From Archangium minus (GTDB lineage: Bacteria > Myxococcota > Myxococcia > Myxococcales > Myxococcaceae), in assembly GCF_044360475.1 (NCBI RefSeq), contig NZ_CP043494.1, forward strand, positions 8,432,001 to 8,496,000: DNA of 64,000 bases. The letters run 5' to 3'. The translations under genes were made by a program, and so were the position numbers. The notes beneath the pieces are model-generated. The model worked only from the letters and a program-made list of their open reading frames with translations. It was not told where the DNA came from and searched no databases. This document shows, one piece after another, positions 34,885 through 43,473 of this stretch. The first letter of the stretch is position 1; each line of letters starts with the position of its first letter.

Positions 34885-35670
34885 GTGGACGAGAACGACG
34901 AGTCGAACTGGGAGGAAGTGGAGCGGTTGGGGTCATACCAGTTGCGCGAGCAGGTGCCGCTGGACGAGCCCAGCCAGGGCGAGCTCTTCCGGGCCAAGAA
35001 CGAGACGAGCGGGGCGACGGCCCTGCTGTTCAAGCCCGCTAAAAAGGACGGCACGGAGCCGCTGACGGACTGGCGGGTGAGCTGCGTGAGTTCGGCCTCG
35101 CTGGGTTACCTGGCGCTGGAGGTGGAGCAGACGCCCTGGTCCGTGGCCCCCGACAAGCAGTCCACGGAGACGCTGCTGTGCACGTTGGAGGATGTGCTCG
35201 CTGGAGTGCGACGCATGTCCCAGGCCGTTTCCTCCAACGACCCTCGTCAATGGCGGCACCTGGGATGGGTGATGGCGGGCGTCGCCAGCGCGTGCGTTCT
35301 GGGCTTCGCTCTGGTGCACATGGACTTCGCGTCCCCACCCACGAGCGAGCCGGATTCCGTGGCGAGCGCTCCAGCGCCCTGGGAACACGAGGCCCCTACG
35401 GACACCGTGGCGTCGGATTCGTTCACCAGCAGCCTCGGGGACACCACGCCCCCGGGACTCCCCTTTCTCGCCCGACCCCTGCCTCGCGAGCCTTTCAAGG
35501 GACAGAAACGTCCCCCCTGCACGCGCTACACGGAGGTTGAGTTGGTGGGCGCCTGCTGGATGCCTCACGAGCTGAAGGCACCGTGCCCGGATGCGCTCTT
35601 CGAGCACCAGGGCAAGTGCTACGCGCCCACCTTCAGCGCCAAGTCGCCGCCTCAGTCGGTCGGGCAGTGA
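34885..35670 (+). CDS. Membrane protein with kinase-like N-terminal remnant
   Basis: 261 aa, GTG start. Residues ~12-50 (LGSYQLREQVPLDEPSQGELFRAKNETSGATALLFKP) resemble the glycine-loop and Lys strand of a Ser/Thr kinase N-lobe, but no catalytic loop or DFG motif exists. One membrane span lies at ~131-151. The outside part is Pro/Ser-rich and ends in a Cys-rich module (CTRYTEVELVGACWM...PCPDALFEHQGKCYAP) that I recall from the C-termini of some myxobacterial kinases. It may be a truncated sensor kinase that keeps the sensor half. A strong hairpin follows. Confidence 0.55.
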   Translation: MDENDESNWEEVERLGSYQLREQVPLDEPSQGELFRAKNETSGATALLFKPAKKDGTEPLTDWRVSCVSSASLGYLALEVEQTPWSVAPDKQSTETLLCTLEDVLAGVRRMSQAVSSNDPRQWRHLGWVMAGVASACVLGFALVHMDFASPPTSEPDSVASAPAPWEHEAPTDTVASDSFTSSLGDTTPPGLPFLARPLPREPFKGQKRPPCTRYTEVELVGACWMPHELKAPCPDALFEHQGKCYAPTFSAKSPPQSVGQ

Positions 35671-35689
35671 GTCTGGTACGTGCAACCGC

Positions 35690-35716
35690 CTCTCGCCGGG
35701 CCAAGCCCGGCGAGAG
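35690..35716 (+). terminator. Hairpin after the pseudokinase-like gene
   Basis: Perfect 12-bp stem CTCTCGCCGGGC (35690-35701) / GCCCGGCGAGAG (35705-35716) with a 3-nt loop, 19 bases after the stop. Strong fold but no U-run. Confidence 0.6.
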
Positions 35717-35748
35717 CACCGCCCGACGCCGGAGTCGCGGCATGGCCC

Positions 35749-35865
35749 TCAGTTCGCGATCCAGCAGACCCAGTTATTGGAGGGGACATCCTGGCAGTAG
35801 CACTCGCCCGGGGCGCCGCTGGCCCACCGGCAGACCCTGACACTGTCCGGAGTGCAGCTCCACCA
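35749..35865 (-). pseudogene. C-terminal fragment of a Cys-rich protein
   Basis: On the minus strand 38 codons between two stops read as a Cys-rich tail (SCTPDSVRVCRW...GECYCQD...NWVCWIAN). It has no start and looks like the last part of a lost secreted protein. It directly abuts the LysR-derived fragment at 35864. Confidence 0.4.
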
Positions 35866-35928
35866 CTAGAGCCACAGGCCCTTGGCACCGACTCGCACGG
35901 CCCACAGGTCTCCTTCGGCCAGCGAGGG
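35864..35928 (-). repeat. 65-bp LysR-gene fragment, direct repeat copy 1
   Basis: Matches 39875-39939, inside the LysR gene, at all but four of 65 positions and in the same orientation. It encodes part of the LAEGDLWAVRVGAKGLWLEW segment. The two copies flank the toxin-immunity module, which suggests insertion or recombination. Confidence 0.75.
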
Positions 35929-35961
35929 ATCTCCCTTTGAGCTGCCTGTAACCGCCGCCGA

Positions 35962-36678
35962 TCAGCCCCGCTCACCAACCCGCCTGAGCAATCCTGCCTC
36001 CGCAAGCACCTGCTGAACACGGCGGCCGAGCACCAGGTGATTGGCATTAGCCGCTTCCAACTGCTCAGGAGTGAGAACGACGAGCGAGCCCTTGTCCTCC
36101 ACGAGCTCGACCTGTACCGGCTCCGGCAAGGTTGGCACCTCCCCCCATTGTCTCGAGTAGTATGTCAGCCAACCTACGAAAGTGCCGGGAAGCTCCGTCT
36201 CCGAGACCTGCTCTCGAAAACTCCGAGGAGTAACGACCGCCCAGTCCGGCTCCCAGGCCAACACCATGGCCCTCACCACTCTAGAGAGCACAGGAAGCCT
36301 CACCAGCTCGTTGATGCCCGGTGGCTCAGAGGGAAAGTAGAGCTGTGCAAGATTCGTAACCCTCTCGCCGCCCTCGCCGCACCCAAGCAGGACCATTCCG
36401 CCCTGGTTGCCTGGGTGGCCCGTCCAGGCGCTAAAGCTGAAGCCGTCATCCCCGGATTGGTACTTCTTCTCGCTAAAGAAGCGCACGAATGTCTCGCGCG
36501 TGGGCTCGAAATGGAGCTGGAGCGCCTTCTTGCGTGAGCTTGCCTTCTCGTACCAGCGGCCGTAGTCGGAGTGACACCCCGACAACAGACTGAAGAAGGT
36601 CGCCGCGCGTTGTGCGCACTCCTCTGCCGACTCCCGGCGACCACCCCAGTATGCAGCGGCATAGTAAACATCACTCAT
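35962..36678 (-). CDS. Imm52-type immunity protein, copy 2
   Basis: 238 aa. It begins MSDVYYAAAYWGGRRESAEECAQRAATFF and is about half identical by eye to the protein encoded at 36746-37480 across its whole length. Shared blocks are YWG.R, RWYEK, PTRETFV.FF, KKYQSG.DGF, AWTGH, AWEPDWA and LTPE. This pattern fits the Imm52 family of polymorphic-toxin immunity proteins. It should neutralise a toxin, probably in the cytoplasm. It differs enough from copy 1 that it may protect against a different toxin variant. Confidence 0.75.
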   Translation of the reverse strand: MSDVYYAAAYWGGRRESAEECAQRAATFFSLLSGCHSDYGRWYEKASSRKKALQLHFEPTRETFVRFFSEKKYQSGDDGFSFSAWTGHPGNQGGMVLLGCGEGGERVTNLAQLYFPSEPPGINELVRLPVLSRVVRAMVLAWEPDWAVVTPRSFREQVSETELPGTFVGWLTYYSRQWGEVPTLPEPVQVELVEDKGSLVVLTPEQLEAANANHLVLGRRVQQVLAEAGLLRRVGERG

Positions 36679-36745
36679 GCGTGGCAGGCCTCAACAATGG
36701 ACTGCGAGCGCCGACGCCAGTACGCCGTGGCCGAGCAGCTCTCTC

Positions 36746-37480
36746 TCATGGGCGCACGACAGGCGGCCGCTCGACCACCCGCTTGAGCAATCCTCGTTCG
36801 TCGAGCAGCTTCTGGACGCTCCAGGCGAGGGCCACGTGCTCAGGGTTGCTCGGGCTGAGACGCTCGGGCGTGAGGATGACGAGGGTGCCCTTGTCTCCTA
36901 CCGGCTCCACCCGCACAGGCGCGGGAAGGACAGGCACCTCCCCCCGAGCGCGTGAGAAGTACGTCATCCACCCGAGGAAGCAACCGATCCGACTGCCGCC
37001 GGAGAGTTGCTCCCACAATCCATCCGCGGTCGCGAGGGCCCAGTCCGGTTCCCAGGCGACAGCCATGGCACGCATGACACCAGCGAGTACCGACGCAGTG
37101 AGCATGCGCTCGTGGCCCAATTCCTCATGCGGGAATTGGACGCGCACCACGTTGGACGAAAACTCGGCCTTTGAGCCACAGTGGAACGTGATTGCGCCAC
37201 CCTGGTCCTGCTCGACGTGCCCCGTCCAGGCGCCGAAGCGAAACCCGTCATTCCCGCTCTGGTACTTCTTCCGGCCGAAGAACTCCACGAAGGTCTCGCG
37301 CGTGGGAGCGAAGCCGAGTTGCAGCGCATTCCGGGTCGAGTTGTTCTTCTCGTACCAGCGGGCATAGCTTGGGTGACACTCCGCGAGGAGGCGAAAGAAA
37401 GTCTCCGCGCGCCGAGCGCACGCCTCGGCCCCTTCCGGACGCCGCCCCCAATAAGCTCCAGCTCCATAGGATTCACTCAT
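36746..37480 (-). CDS. Imm52-type immunity protein, copy 1
   Basis: 244 aa, immediately downstream of the Tox-REase-5 toxin gene (12 bp gap), which makes it the cognate immunity candidate. It has the YWGRRPEGAEACARRAETFF start and the KKYQSGNDGF, AWTGH, AWEPDWAL and LTPERL blocks of Imm52. No signal peptide, so it acts in the cytoplasm, where a nuclease toxin would be harmful. A second copy follows 67 bp downstream. Confidence 0.8.
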   Translation of the reverse strand: MSESYGAGAYWGRRPEGAEACARRAETFFRLLAECHPSYARWYEKNNSTRNALQLGFAPTRETFVEFFGRKKYQSGNDGFRFGAWTGHVEQDQGGAITFHCGSKAEFSSNVVRVQFPHEELGHERMLTASVLAGVMRAMAVAWEPDWALATADGLWEQLSGGSRIGCFLGWMTYFSRARGEVPVLPAPVRVEPVGDKGTLVILTPERLSPSNPEHVALAWSVQKLLDERGLLKRVVERPPVVRP

Positions 37481-37492
37481 GCGCGGCGCCCC

Positions 37493-39310
37493 TCACAGTA
37501 CGGGCTGCGTGTAGACGACTTCGACTGCCTGAAGGTCATTCAGGTCGAACCACTTCCTGAGCACGGCCACCATTCGTGGCTCTGCGACGTGCCAGAGAAG
37601 CGGCCGCCCTCCAGCTACCCGAAGCTGCCGTTGTGCTTGCGCGACCATGTCATCCAACCCTTCGTAGTTGAATCTAGGGTTAAGGTCCTCGTCGAACCAC
37701 TTCGCGTATTCGCGTGCCTTGGCCTCGAGCAGAGTGCCCGTCTTCGGATCGTAACCGTCGTAGTTCACGCATTCACCGTCCCGACAGACCTTGTAGGCCC
37801 ACCGCTTCGGGGCGCCCGTCACCTGAGCCTGGTAGGCCCGGGCCTGCTCGGACATGTTGGAGGTGTCCTCCACCCACTGCCCGGGCCCGCCTATCGGAGG
37901 CCACCCACCACCGCCACCTGGGCCCTGAGCGCTGGTGTTCGCCATGTGCAGAACGTAGGTGGCACTCAGCGCGTTGCCTGCTACTGCGACAACACCTCCC
38001 ACTGGCACCGCCACCAGACGCACCGCCAGGCGGCCGTCACCCGAGAGCGACAGCAGCGGCACCGTCATGCTCCCGAGATTCCCGCTCCACGATGCCGCCT
38101 TCGCAGCCCCCGCCCCCGAGGTGCCCACCGTCAGGACCATCCCGGTCGCTAGCCGGGAGACGGTCCGCACCTTCTCCGCATGAGGCTTGTGGCGGAACTC
38201 CTCCCACTGCTGCGGCGAATTCTCGTAGAGCTGCCGCACGGCACCTGGGAGTTGTGCCAGTCCCTCCAGCGTTTCCCCCGTGTAGAAGACGAGCCGGTAG
38301 AGGCCCTCCACCATATCCACCACCGCCAGCACGGCACCCTCGGCCACCGCGAGCCCGGGATTGTCGTCCGGCTCGTAGATGCCCACCGGACGGGCCCCCT
38401 TCGGCACCTCGAGCTTTTCGTTCGCGGGAAAGAGATATCCGCCGTCGATTGCGTAGAACGGGCCTACCTCGAAGCCGGCGGCTCGCAGCGTCCCATCCCT
38501 GGCCAGTGCCACCACTCCCGCCTTCTGAATCGCAACGCCCGTGGTGGGCCTCGCCAGGTATCCGTCCGGGCGCAGCACGAGCACGTTTGAGAAGCGCCGC
38601 ATCCGCGCGTGCAGCTCGTCGCGGGACACCGGAGCTCCACCCGTAGCGACCTCCAGGAGCAGGTGCGCCGCCATGCGGCGCAGCCCGAAGTTGCCCAACG
38701 TCACCGGCGTGGAGAGCAGGTGCGGCACCAGCGCCAACGCCTGCTGGGGCGACAGCGTCCTCCCGTCTCCGGGCACCGCGGTAATGGGCACCCCGGCGTG
38801 CACGAGGAACCCCTGGAAGTAGTCGAGGGTCATGGGCACCTCGAAGGGCCGACCGTCGCCCACCCCATCCGGCCACCCAACACCCGTGCCCTCCAGTTCC
38901 TCCTGCTCGTCCCCCTTGCTCGCGCGGAGTGTCGACCCTCGGTGCCGGCCTGCTACTCCGTCACCCTCTACAGCGCGGACCTCCACCTCGACGCCTTGAA
39001 TGTCCTCCGCGTCGGTGGCAGCGGCCTTCAGGCCCTCGGTGGGAGCATGCGGCCTCTCTCCGGCCGCCCTACCCCTGCTGCCTTGCTCCTCTGCGCCAGA
39101 GCTCACCCGCCGAGCATGTCCCCGGTGGCGCGCGCCTCCTGTCAGCGTCCCGCCCATGGGGTAGCCCGCGGCACATGCTACCTGCAGCACGGCGACCAGG
39201 AGCGCCAGCACGGTCGACCCCCACCGCCGTGTCCACCGCGAACTCCACCGAGCTCCGAGCTGTGTACCACCACCCGCCCCCACCTCAGGACTCCGGTACT
39301 CCTTCGCCAT
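37493..39310 (-). CDS. Polymorphic toxin with Tox-REase-5 C-terminus, SitA-like
   Basis: 605 aa from ATG 39310. A basic N-region and hydrophobic segment end at a lipobox-like QVAC (Cys46), so it is probably an envelope lipoprotein. Residues ~50-150 are low complexity. The middle holds two hydrophobic, Gly-rich stretches (~400-480) that may insert into membranes. The C-terminal ~110 residues contain GYDPKTGTLLEAKA (restriction-endonuclease-like E-x-K core), FNYEGLDDMV and QAQRQL, matching Tox-REase-5. With the immunity gene downstream it resembles SitA toxins that M. xanthus passes between kin by outer-membrane exchange. That delivery route is inference. Confidence 0.8.
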   Translation of the reverse strand: MAKEYRSPEVGAGGGTQLGARWSSRWTRRWGSTVLALLVAVLQVACAAGYPMGGTLTGGARHRGHARRVSSGAEEQGSRGRAAGERPHAPTEGLKAAATDAEDIQGVEVEVRAVEGDGVAGRHRGSTLRASKGDEQEELEGTGVGWPDGVGDGRPFEVPMTLDYFQGFLVHAGVPITAVPGDGRTLSPQQALALVPHLLSTPVTLGNFGLRRMAAHLLLEVATGGAPVSRDELHARMRRFSNVLVLRPDGYLARPTTGVAIQKAGVVALARDGTLRAAGFEVGPFYAIDGGYLFPANEKLEVPKGARPVGIYEPDDNPGLAVAEGAVLAVVDMVEGLYRLVFYTGETLEGLAQLPGAVRQLYENSPQQWEEFRHKPHAEKVRTVSRLATGMVLTVGTSGAGAAKAASWSGNLGSMTVPLLSLSGDGRLAVRLVAVPVGGVVAVAGNALSATYVLHMANTSAQGPGGGGGWPPIGGPGQWVEDTSNMSEQARAYQAQVTGAPKRWAYKVCRDGECVNYDGYDPKTGTLLEAKAREYAKWFDEDLNPRFNYEGLDDMVAQAQRQLRVAGGRPLLWHVAEPRMVAVLRKWFDLNDLQAVEVVYTQPVL

Positions 39311-39723
39311 GGCGCTGGCCTTTCCCCCAGGTAGAACAACTCTGAAGGATAGGCTGCGGACAGCCAACCCTACAGGGAGTGAGAAGGGGCCGCACGTGGA
39401 GGCCCCCGCGCATCACACCAGCTCGACGAAGTTCGGGCTTAAGCAGGAGAGCATCCAGCCGTCAAAGAACTGGTTCCGACACCTCGTCCCCCCGAGTTGT
39501 CTGACATTTGCGGAGGGACCTGGCTCATTTATCTCTGCCCGCCCCTAAGAGTGCGTTGAACTGCTCCTCTGCTCCTCTCAGGCGCAAATCTCAGATCCAA
39601 CACATTGGGTACATGAGTTTGACCACCTTCTGGAACGATTCCTTTGACACCTTCTACGGACGACACTCGAGAACGAGACGCGCTGGTCTCGGGAGGAGCA
39701 CTCGAATGGGTCGGCAGCTTCGG
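39311..39723. other. Gene-free stretch upstream of the toxin gene
   Basis: No credible gene. It is A+T-richer than its surroundings and holds short broken frames. On the minus strand TTGACG, 17 bases and TTAAGC near 39440-39470 could be a weak toxin promoter. A 29-base-spaced direct repeat (TTTGAC-ACCTTCT type) lies at about 39615 and 39643. Confidence 0.4.
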
Positions 39724-40701
39724 TCACCCTGCCCGTATGGGACCTCCGCGCGCGCGCCCACGTGTGCCCCGGGCTCGCGGGGCATCCGTCCTGAAGCGCG
39801 GATGGTGCGTGCGCAGTAGATCGAGGAACGCGGCGAGCGCGGGCTCTGGGTCCTCGGCTCGGGTGGCCACGGACCACTCGAGCCACAGGCCCTTGGCGCC
39901 GACTCGCACGGCCCACAGGTCCCCTTCGGCCAACGAGGGCTCCGCGGCCCACCTCGGCATGACGGTGATGCCCAGGTTGCCGCGCGCCATCTCCATGGCA
40001 ACCCCTCCCGTCATGGGAATATGGGTCACCTTGCGCGGCGTCACATGGCCCGCTTCCGCGAGCGCGCGGCCCAGGAGCGTGTCGCTCCTCAAGGCGCCAT
40101 CGTCCACCCACAGGTGCTCTCCCGCGAACTCGCGCGCGTGGACCTCGCTCAGCCCGAACCAGGAATGCTCACGTCCCACCAGCGCGACGAGCTCGTCCCT
40201 GAACAAGGGAGCAAGCCGGATGTGTGGACCCGGCCGCTTCGCTCCGGCCACGAGCGCCACATCGAGCTTCCGCTCCTCGAGCCACTCCCAGGGTGACTCG
40301 GACGCTTCCGACACCACGGTGACCTCCATGTCGGGCCAGGTCCTCGCGAAGGTCTTCAGCAGCTCCGGAAGCCAGCGGTAGGACTGATGGCACACCGTGG
40401 CGACCCGGATGGTGCCGCTCGCACCGCGCAGCAGCGTCCGCGTCTCCGACTCCGCGCGCACCAGCTCGCTCAGCACTGAGTGTGCGGCATCGGTGAGGCG
40501 TCGGCCCGCGGCGTTCAGGGCGAGGCGCCTCCATTGCCGGTGGAAGAGCGGGCCCCCGAGGCGCTCCTCCAGCTCCCGCAGCTGCTGGCTCAGCGCCGAG
40601 GGAGACAGGTGCAGCCTGCGCGCGGCCGCGTTCAGGGTCCCCACCTCGTCAATCGCGGTGAGCAGGAGCAGGTGCCGGGTCTCGACGGAAGGGGTCGTCA
40701 T
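39724..40701 (-). CDS. LysR-family transcriptional regulator
   Basis: 325 aa from ATG 40701. N-terminal winged helix (LTAIDEVGTLNAAARRLHLSPSALSQQLRELEERLGGPLFHR), then a type-2 periplasmic-binding-like effector domain. The last ~25 residues are Arg-rich. It diverges from a small lipoprotein and an SDR gene, which it may control; ATTCAG and CTGAAT half-sites lie in the 75-bp intergenic region. A 65-bp piece of its 3' part is duplicated at 35864-35928. Confidence 0.88.
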   Translation of the reverse strand: MTTPSVETRHLLLLTAIDEVGTLNAAARRLHLSPSALSQQLRELEERLGGPLFHRQWRRLALNAAGRRLTDAAHSVLSELVRAESETRTLLRGASGTIRVATVCHQSYRWLPELLKTFARTWPDMEVTVVSEASESPWEWLEERKLDVALVAGAKRPGPHIRLAPLFRDELVALVGREHSWFGLSEVHAREFAGEHLWVDDGALRSDTLLGRALAEAGHVTPRKVTHIPMTGGVAMEMARGNLGITVMPRWAAEPSLAEGDLWAVRVGAKGLWLEWSVATRAEDPEPALAAFLDLLRTHHPRFRTDAPRARGTRGRARGGPIRAG

Positions 40702-40776
40702 GCATTCAGTATGGCTTAACAACTTCTCCGAAACAACGCGTTCGACTGAATCGACCCGAGTCGCCATCTTGAGGCC

Positions 40777-41082
40777 ATGAACATCCGAATCCTGCCGCTG
40801 TTGCTTGCTCTCGTCGCCTCGGGGTGCGCGGGAAGCACGCACTCCCGCCTGACCGGGGTCCATCCGTCGAGCACCTCGAACGTCGAAGCACACCCGGTCG
40901 ACCACCTCGCCATCCGCTCGCTCATCGAGCGGTTCTTGGACGCGACCAACTCCGACCAGCTCGTGAAGCAGGACGGACAGCGGCGGTTCGCGCGACACAC
41001 CTTCCACCTGCGCTACGAGGATGACGTCGCCGTCCCCGAGCGGCTCCTCGGCATCACCGCGCCGTCGCTGTCCGGCCGATGA
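40777..41082 (+). CDS. Short lipoprotein, possible truncated SnoaL-like domain
   Basis: 101 aa. Signal peptide with lipobox ASGC (Cys17). Residues ~45-60 (DHLAIRSLIERFLDATN) look like the first helix of a SnoaL/NTF2-like domain, but the protein stops far short of the ~130 residues such a fold needs, so it may be truncated. Its TGA overlaps an ATG (41079) in frame with the SDR gene. Confidence 0.45.
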   Translation: MNIRILPLLLALVASGCAGSTHSRLTGVHPSSTSNVEAHPVDHLAIRSLIERFLDATNSDQLVKQDGQRRFARHTFHLRYEDDVAVPERLLGITAPSLSGR

Positions 41083-41126
41083 GCCGTGCGCGGCTCATTC
41101 AAACCCAACTCAAACGGAGAGACATC

Positions 41127-41891
41127 ATGATGAAGGAAACACGTGTAGCACTCATCACGGGGAGCAGCTCGGGAATGGGGCGCGCCATCGCGCTCCGGCT
41201 GGGACTGGCGGGCTGGACGGTCGGGCTGGTGGCCCGCCGCCGCGAGCGCCTGGAGCAACTCGCAGAGGAAATCCGGCGAGGCGGCGGACAGGCGCACGTG
41301 CTGGCGGGTGACCTCCGCGCACCCGACTTCGCGGCGCGAGCGCTGGAGGAGCTGGTGGGGCGCGCCGGGCGCCTGGACCTGCTGGTGAACAACGCGGGTG
41401 CCCCGGCGGGGGCGGGCGAAGGCGTTGCCACCGACGCCCAGTTCGACGACGCCTTCGCGCTCAACGTTCGCTCGGCCTATCGGCTCTCACACCTCGCGCT
41501 GCCGCACCTGCGCACCACGAAGGGCTCCATCGTGAACGTGAGCTCCGCCGGTGTCGCGAGGAACGTCCCCATCGACCTCGTGTACCTCGCGAGCAAGGGA
41601 GCCCTCGAGACGCTCGGACGCGGGATGGCCAAGAAGTGGGCTCCCCTCGGAGTGCGCGTGAACACCGTTGCTCCTGGAATCGTGCCCACGGAGATCTTCG
41701 AGGTCGCGGGGTATCCTCCAGAGACCGTTCACGTGCAGGTCGCCGAGGCCAGGAAGGCCATGCAGCCACTCCCGCACCCGGGGGAGCCCCGGGATGTGGC
41801 CGCCGCGGTGGCCTTCCTGGCGTCGGAGGAGGCGGCCTTCATCACGGGCGCCACGCTCCACGTCGACGGGGGCATGGCGCTCGGAGGGTAG
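41127..41891 (+). CDS. SDR-family oxidoreductase
   Basis: 254 aa from ATG 41127 (preceded by GGAGA); an in-frame ATG at 41079 would add 16 residues that do not belong to the fold. Full classical SDR set: TGSSSGMGRA, NNAG, VSSAG with catalytic Ser, YLASK, and the C-terminal FITGATLHVDGG. NAD(P)H-dependent, substrate unknown. Divergent from the LysR regulator, the likely controller. Confidence 0.9.
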   Translation: MMKETRVALITGSSSGMGRAIALRLGLAGWTVGLVARRRERLEQLAEEIRRGGGQAHVLAGDLRAPDFAARALEELVGRAGRLDLLVNNAGAPAGAGEGVATDAQFDDAFALNVRSAYRLSHLALPHLRTTKGSIVNVSSAGVARNVPIDLVYLASKGALETLGRGMAKKWAPLGVRVNTVAPGIVPTEIFEVAGYPPETVHVQVAEARKAMQPLPHPGEPRDVAAAVAFLASEEAAFITGATLHVDGGMALGG

Positions 41892-41950
41892 GCACGCGTG
41901 GGCGGCAGTCACAGAAGCATGCGCGAAACGCTCGCCCTCAGAAGCCCAGC

Positions 41951-42649
41951 TCAGGCCTTTCGTGCACGCTGGTTGAACGCCCACTTGCGCGCCTCGTCAT
42001 CCATGGAGCCGCGCAGCTCCGCCCCCACCGCACAGCCCTTGACCACTGCTGGCCGGGCCCCCACTTCCTCGAACCAGCGCTTCAGGTTGGGAAAATCGGC
42101 GAGTGACTGCCCCACCGCCTCGGCGTGGATGATCCACGGGAACGCCGCCATATCCGCAATCGAATAGTCACCCGCGAGGAACGGGACCTCACCCAGCCGG
42201 ATGTCCATGACACCGTAGAGGCGGTTCACCTCGTCGGTGTAACGCTGGATGGCATACGGCAGCTTCTCCACCGCGAAGGCGCTGAAGTGGTGCTGCTGTC
42301 CCGACATCGGGCCCAGCCCTCCAACCTGCCAGAACAGCCACTCGTTCACGGACACGCGCTGGCGCATCTCCCGCGGGTAGAACCTGCCCGTCTTGTCTCC
42401 CAGATATTGGAGGATCGCCCCCGACTCGAAGATCGAGATGGGCCTTCCGTCTGGTCCCTGGGGATCGACGATGGCGGGGACCCGGTTGTTGGGCGAGAGC
42501 CTGAGGAACTCCGGCTTGAACTGCTCTCCCCTGGCGATGTTCACGAAGCGCAGCTCGTAGGGGAGGCCACACTCCTCGAGCATGATGGTGATCTTCTTGG
42601 GGTTGGCGGTCGGGTAGAAGAACAACTCGATCGGCGCATCCGTACGCAT
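41951..42649 (-). CDS. Glutathione S-transferase-like protein (YfcG/YghU type)
   Basis: 232 aa from ATG 42649 with GAGGAG upstream. Thioredoxin-like N-terminal domain with TANPKKITIMLEECGLPYELRFVNI, a cis-Pro in RVPAIVD and FESGAILQYL, then an all-helical C-terminal domain (LPYAIQRYTDEVNRLYGVMD, YSIADMAAFPW). This subgroup includes disulfide-bond oxidoreductases that use glutathione. Cytoplasmic. Divergent from a TetR regulator with inverted-repeat operators between. Confidence 0.9.
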   Translation of the reverse strand: MRTDAPIELFFYPTANPKKITIMLEECGLPYELRFVNIARGEQFKPEFLRLSPNNRVPAIVDPQGPDGRPISIFESGAILQYLGDKTGRFYPREMRQRVSVNEWLFWQVGGLGPMSGQQHHFSAFAVEKLPYAIQRYTDEVNRLYGVMDIRLGEVPFLAGDYSIADMAAFPWIIHAEAVGQSLADFPNLKRWFEEVGARPAVVKGCAVGAELRGSMDDEARKWAFNQRARKA

Positions 42650-42690
42650 GTCTGCTCCTCCAGCGGTACACACCGGACATGGGCTCGATT

Positions 42691-42761
42691 TGAACCCACT
42701 GGTTCATAATTTCGGACCCGCTGGTTTCGCAACCCGGACGTTCATCGGATTGAACCCGTTC
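42691..42761. promoter_or_regulatory. Inverted-repeat operators between GST and TetR genes
   Basis: Site 1: TGAACC-CACT-GGTTCA at 42691-42706. Site 2: GTTCA-N6-TGAAC at 42740-42755, overlapping GAAC-CC-GTTC at 42752-42761. Repeated TGAAC/GTTC half-sites in a 146-bp divergent region fit binding by the adjacent TetR regulator, controlling itself and the GST gene. Confidence 0.6.
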
Positions 42762-42795
42762 GTGCAACCCGAAGGGCCGTGGCTATGATGAAGGG

Positions 42796-43473
42796 GTGGC
42801 TGGAGCGAGAAAGACAGGCGCGTCGAAACGAGCGGCCTCACATGGGCGCATCGACAAGCGGGAGGCGATCCTGGAGGCCGCCTTCACCGTGTTCGCCCGG
42901 CAGGGCTACGCCCAGGCCTGCGTGAACGAGATCGCGGCCGAGGCCGGCGTTGCCAAGCCGACCGTCTACAACCACCTCACCGACAAGGCGAACCTGTTCC
43001 GCCACGCGATGGAGGCCGCCGCCGAGCGCGCGCTGGCAGCGGACCTGGCTGCCATCGAGCGGCTCGCCGATCGCGGCAATGACGACCTACGTGCGGCACT
43101 GGAGGATGTGGGCTACCGGCTGCTCCGCGCCCACGACGACGCACGGGCCTGGGCGCTGCGGCGGCTGCTCTACGCCGAGATTGTCCGGGACCCGGAGCTG
43201 CTCGACATCGTCCGAGGGCGTGGGGCGAATCGTGTGACGGAGTCCCTGGCCGACCGGCTTGCGAGACTCTCGCTTGCCGGCCTCCTGCGCGTGCGTGAGC
43301 CGGTCGAGGCCGCCGAGCAGCTTCTCGCCTTGCTCACCGGTCCACTCGAGTCGCGCTCCCGGCTGGGCACCCGGCACGTTCCCGACACCGAGCTGCGCGG
43401 CCTGGCCCGGGCCGCGGTCAACACCTTCCTCCTCGCTTTTGGCGCGAGCCCTGAACAGGCCCACGCCCCCTGA
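42796..43473 (+). CDS. TetR-family transcriptional regulator
   Basis: 225 aa, GTG start. N-terminal helix-turn-helix KREAILEAAFTVFARQGYAQACVNEIAAEAGVAKPTVYNHLTDKANLF; the C-terminal helices form a ligand pocket of unknown specificity. It diverges from the GST gene, and inverted repeats lie between, so it is probably an autoregulated repressor responding to an electrophile or xenobiotic. Confidence 0.88.
   Translation: MAGARKTGASKRAASHGRIDKREAILEAAFTVFARQGYAQACVNEIAAEAGVAKPTVYNHLTDKANLFRHAMEAAAERALAADLAAIERLADRGNDDLRAALEDVGYRLLRAHDDARAWALRRLLYAEIVRDPELLDIVRGRGANRVTESLADRLARLSLAGLLRVREPVEAAEQLLALLTGPLESRSRLGTRHVPDTELRGLARAAVNTFLLAFGASPEQAHAP

Noticed and set aside
36679..36745. Third, degenerate Imm52 start between the two immunity genes
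   Set aside because: A short AYWRRR-like stretch is too weak to separate from chance.
39540..39720. Insertion-sequence remnant upstream of the toxin
   Set aside because: No transposase motif or terminal inverted repeats could be recognised.
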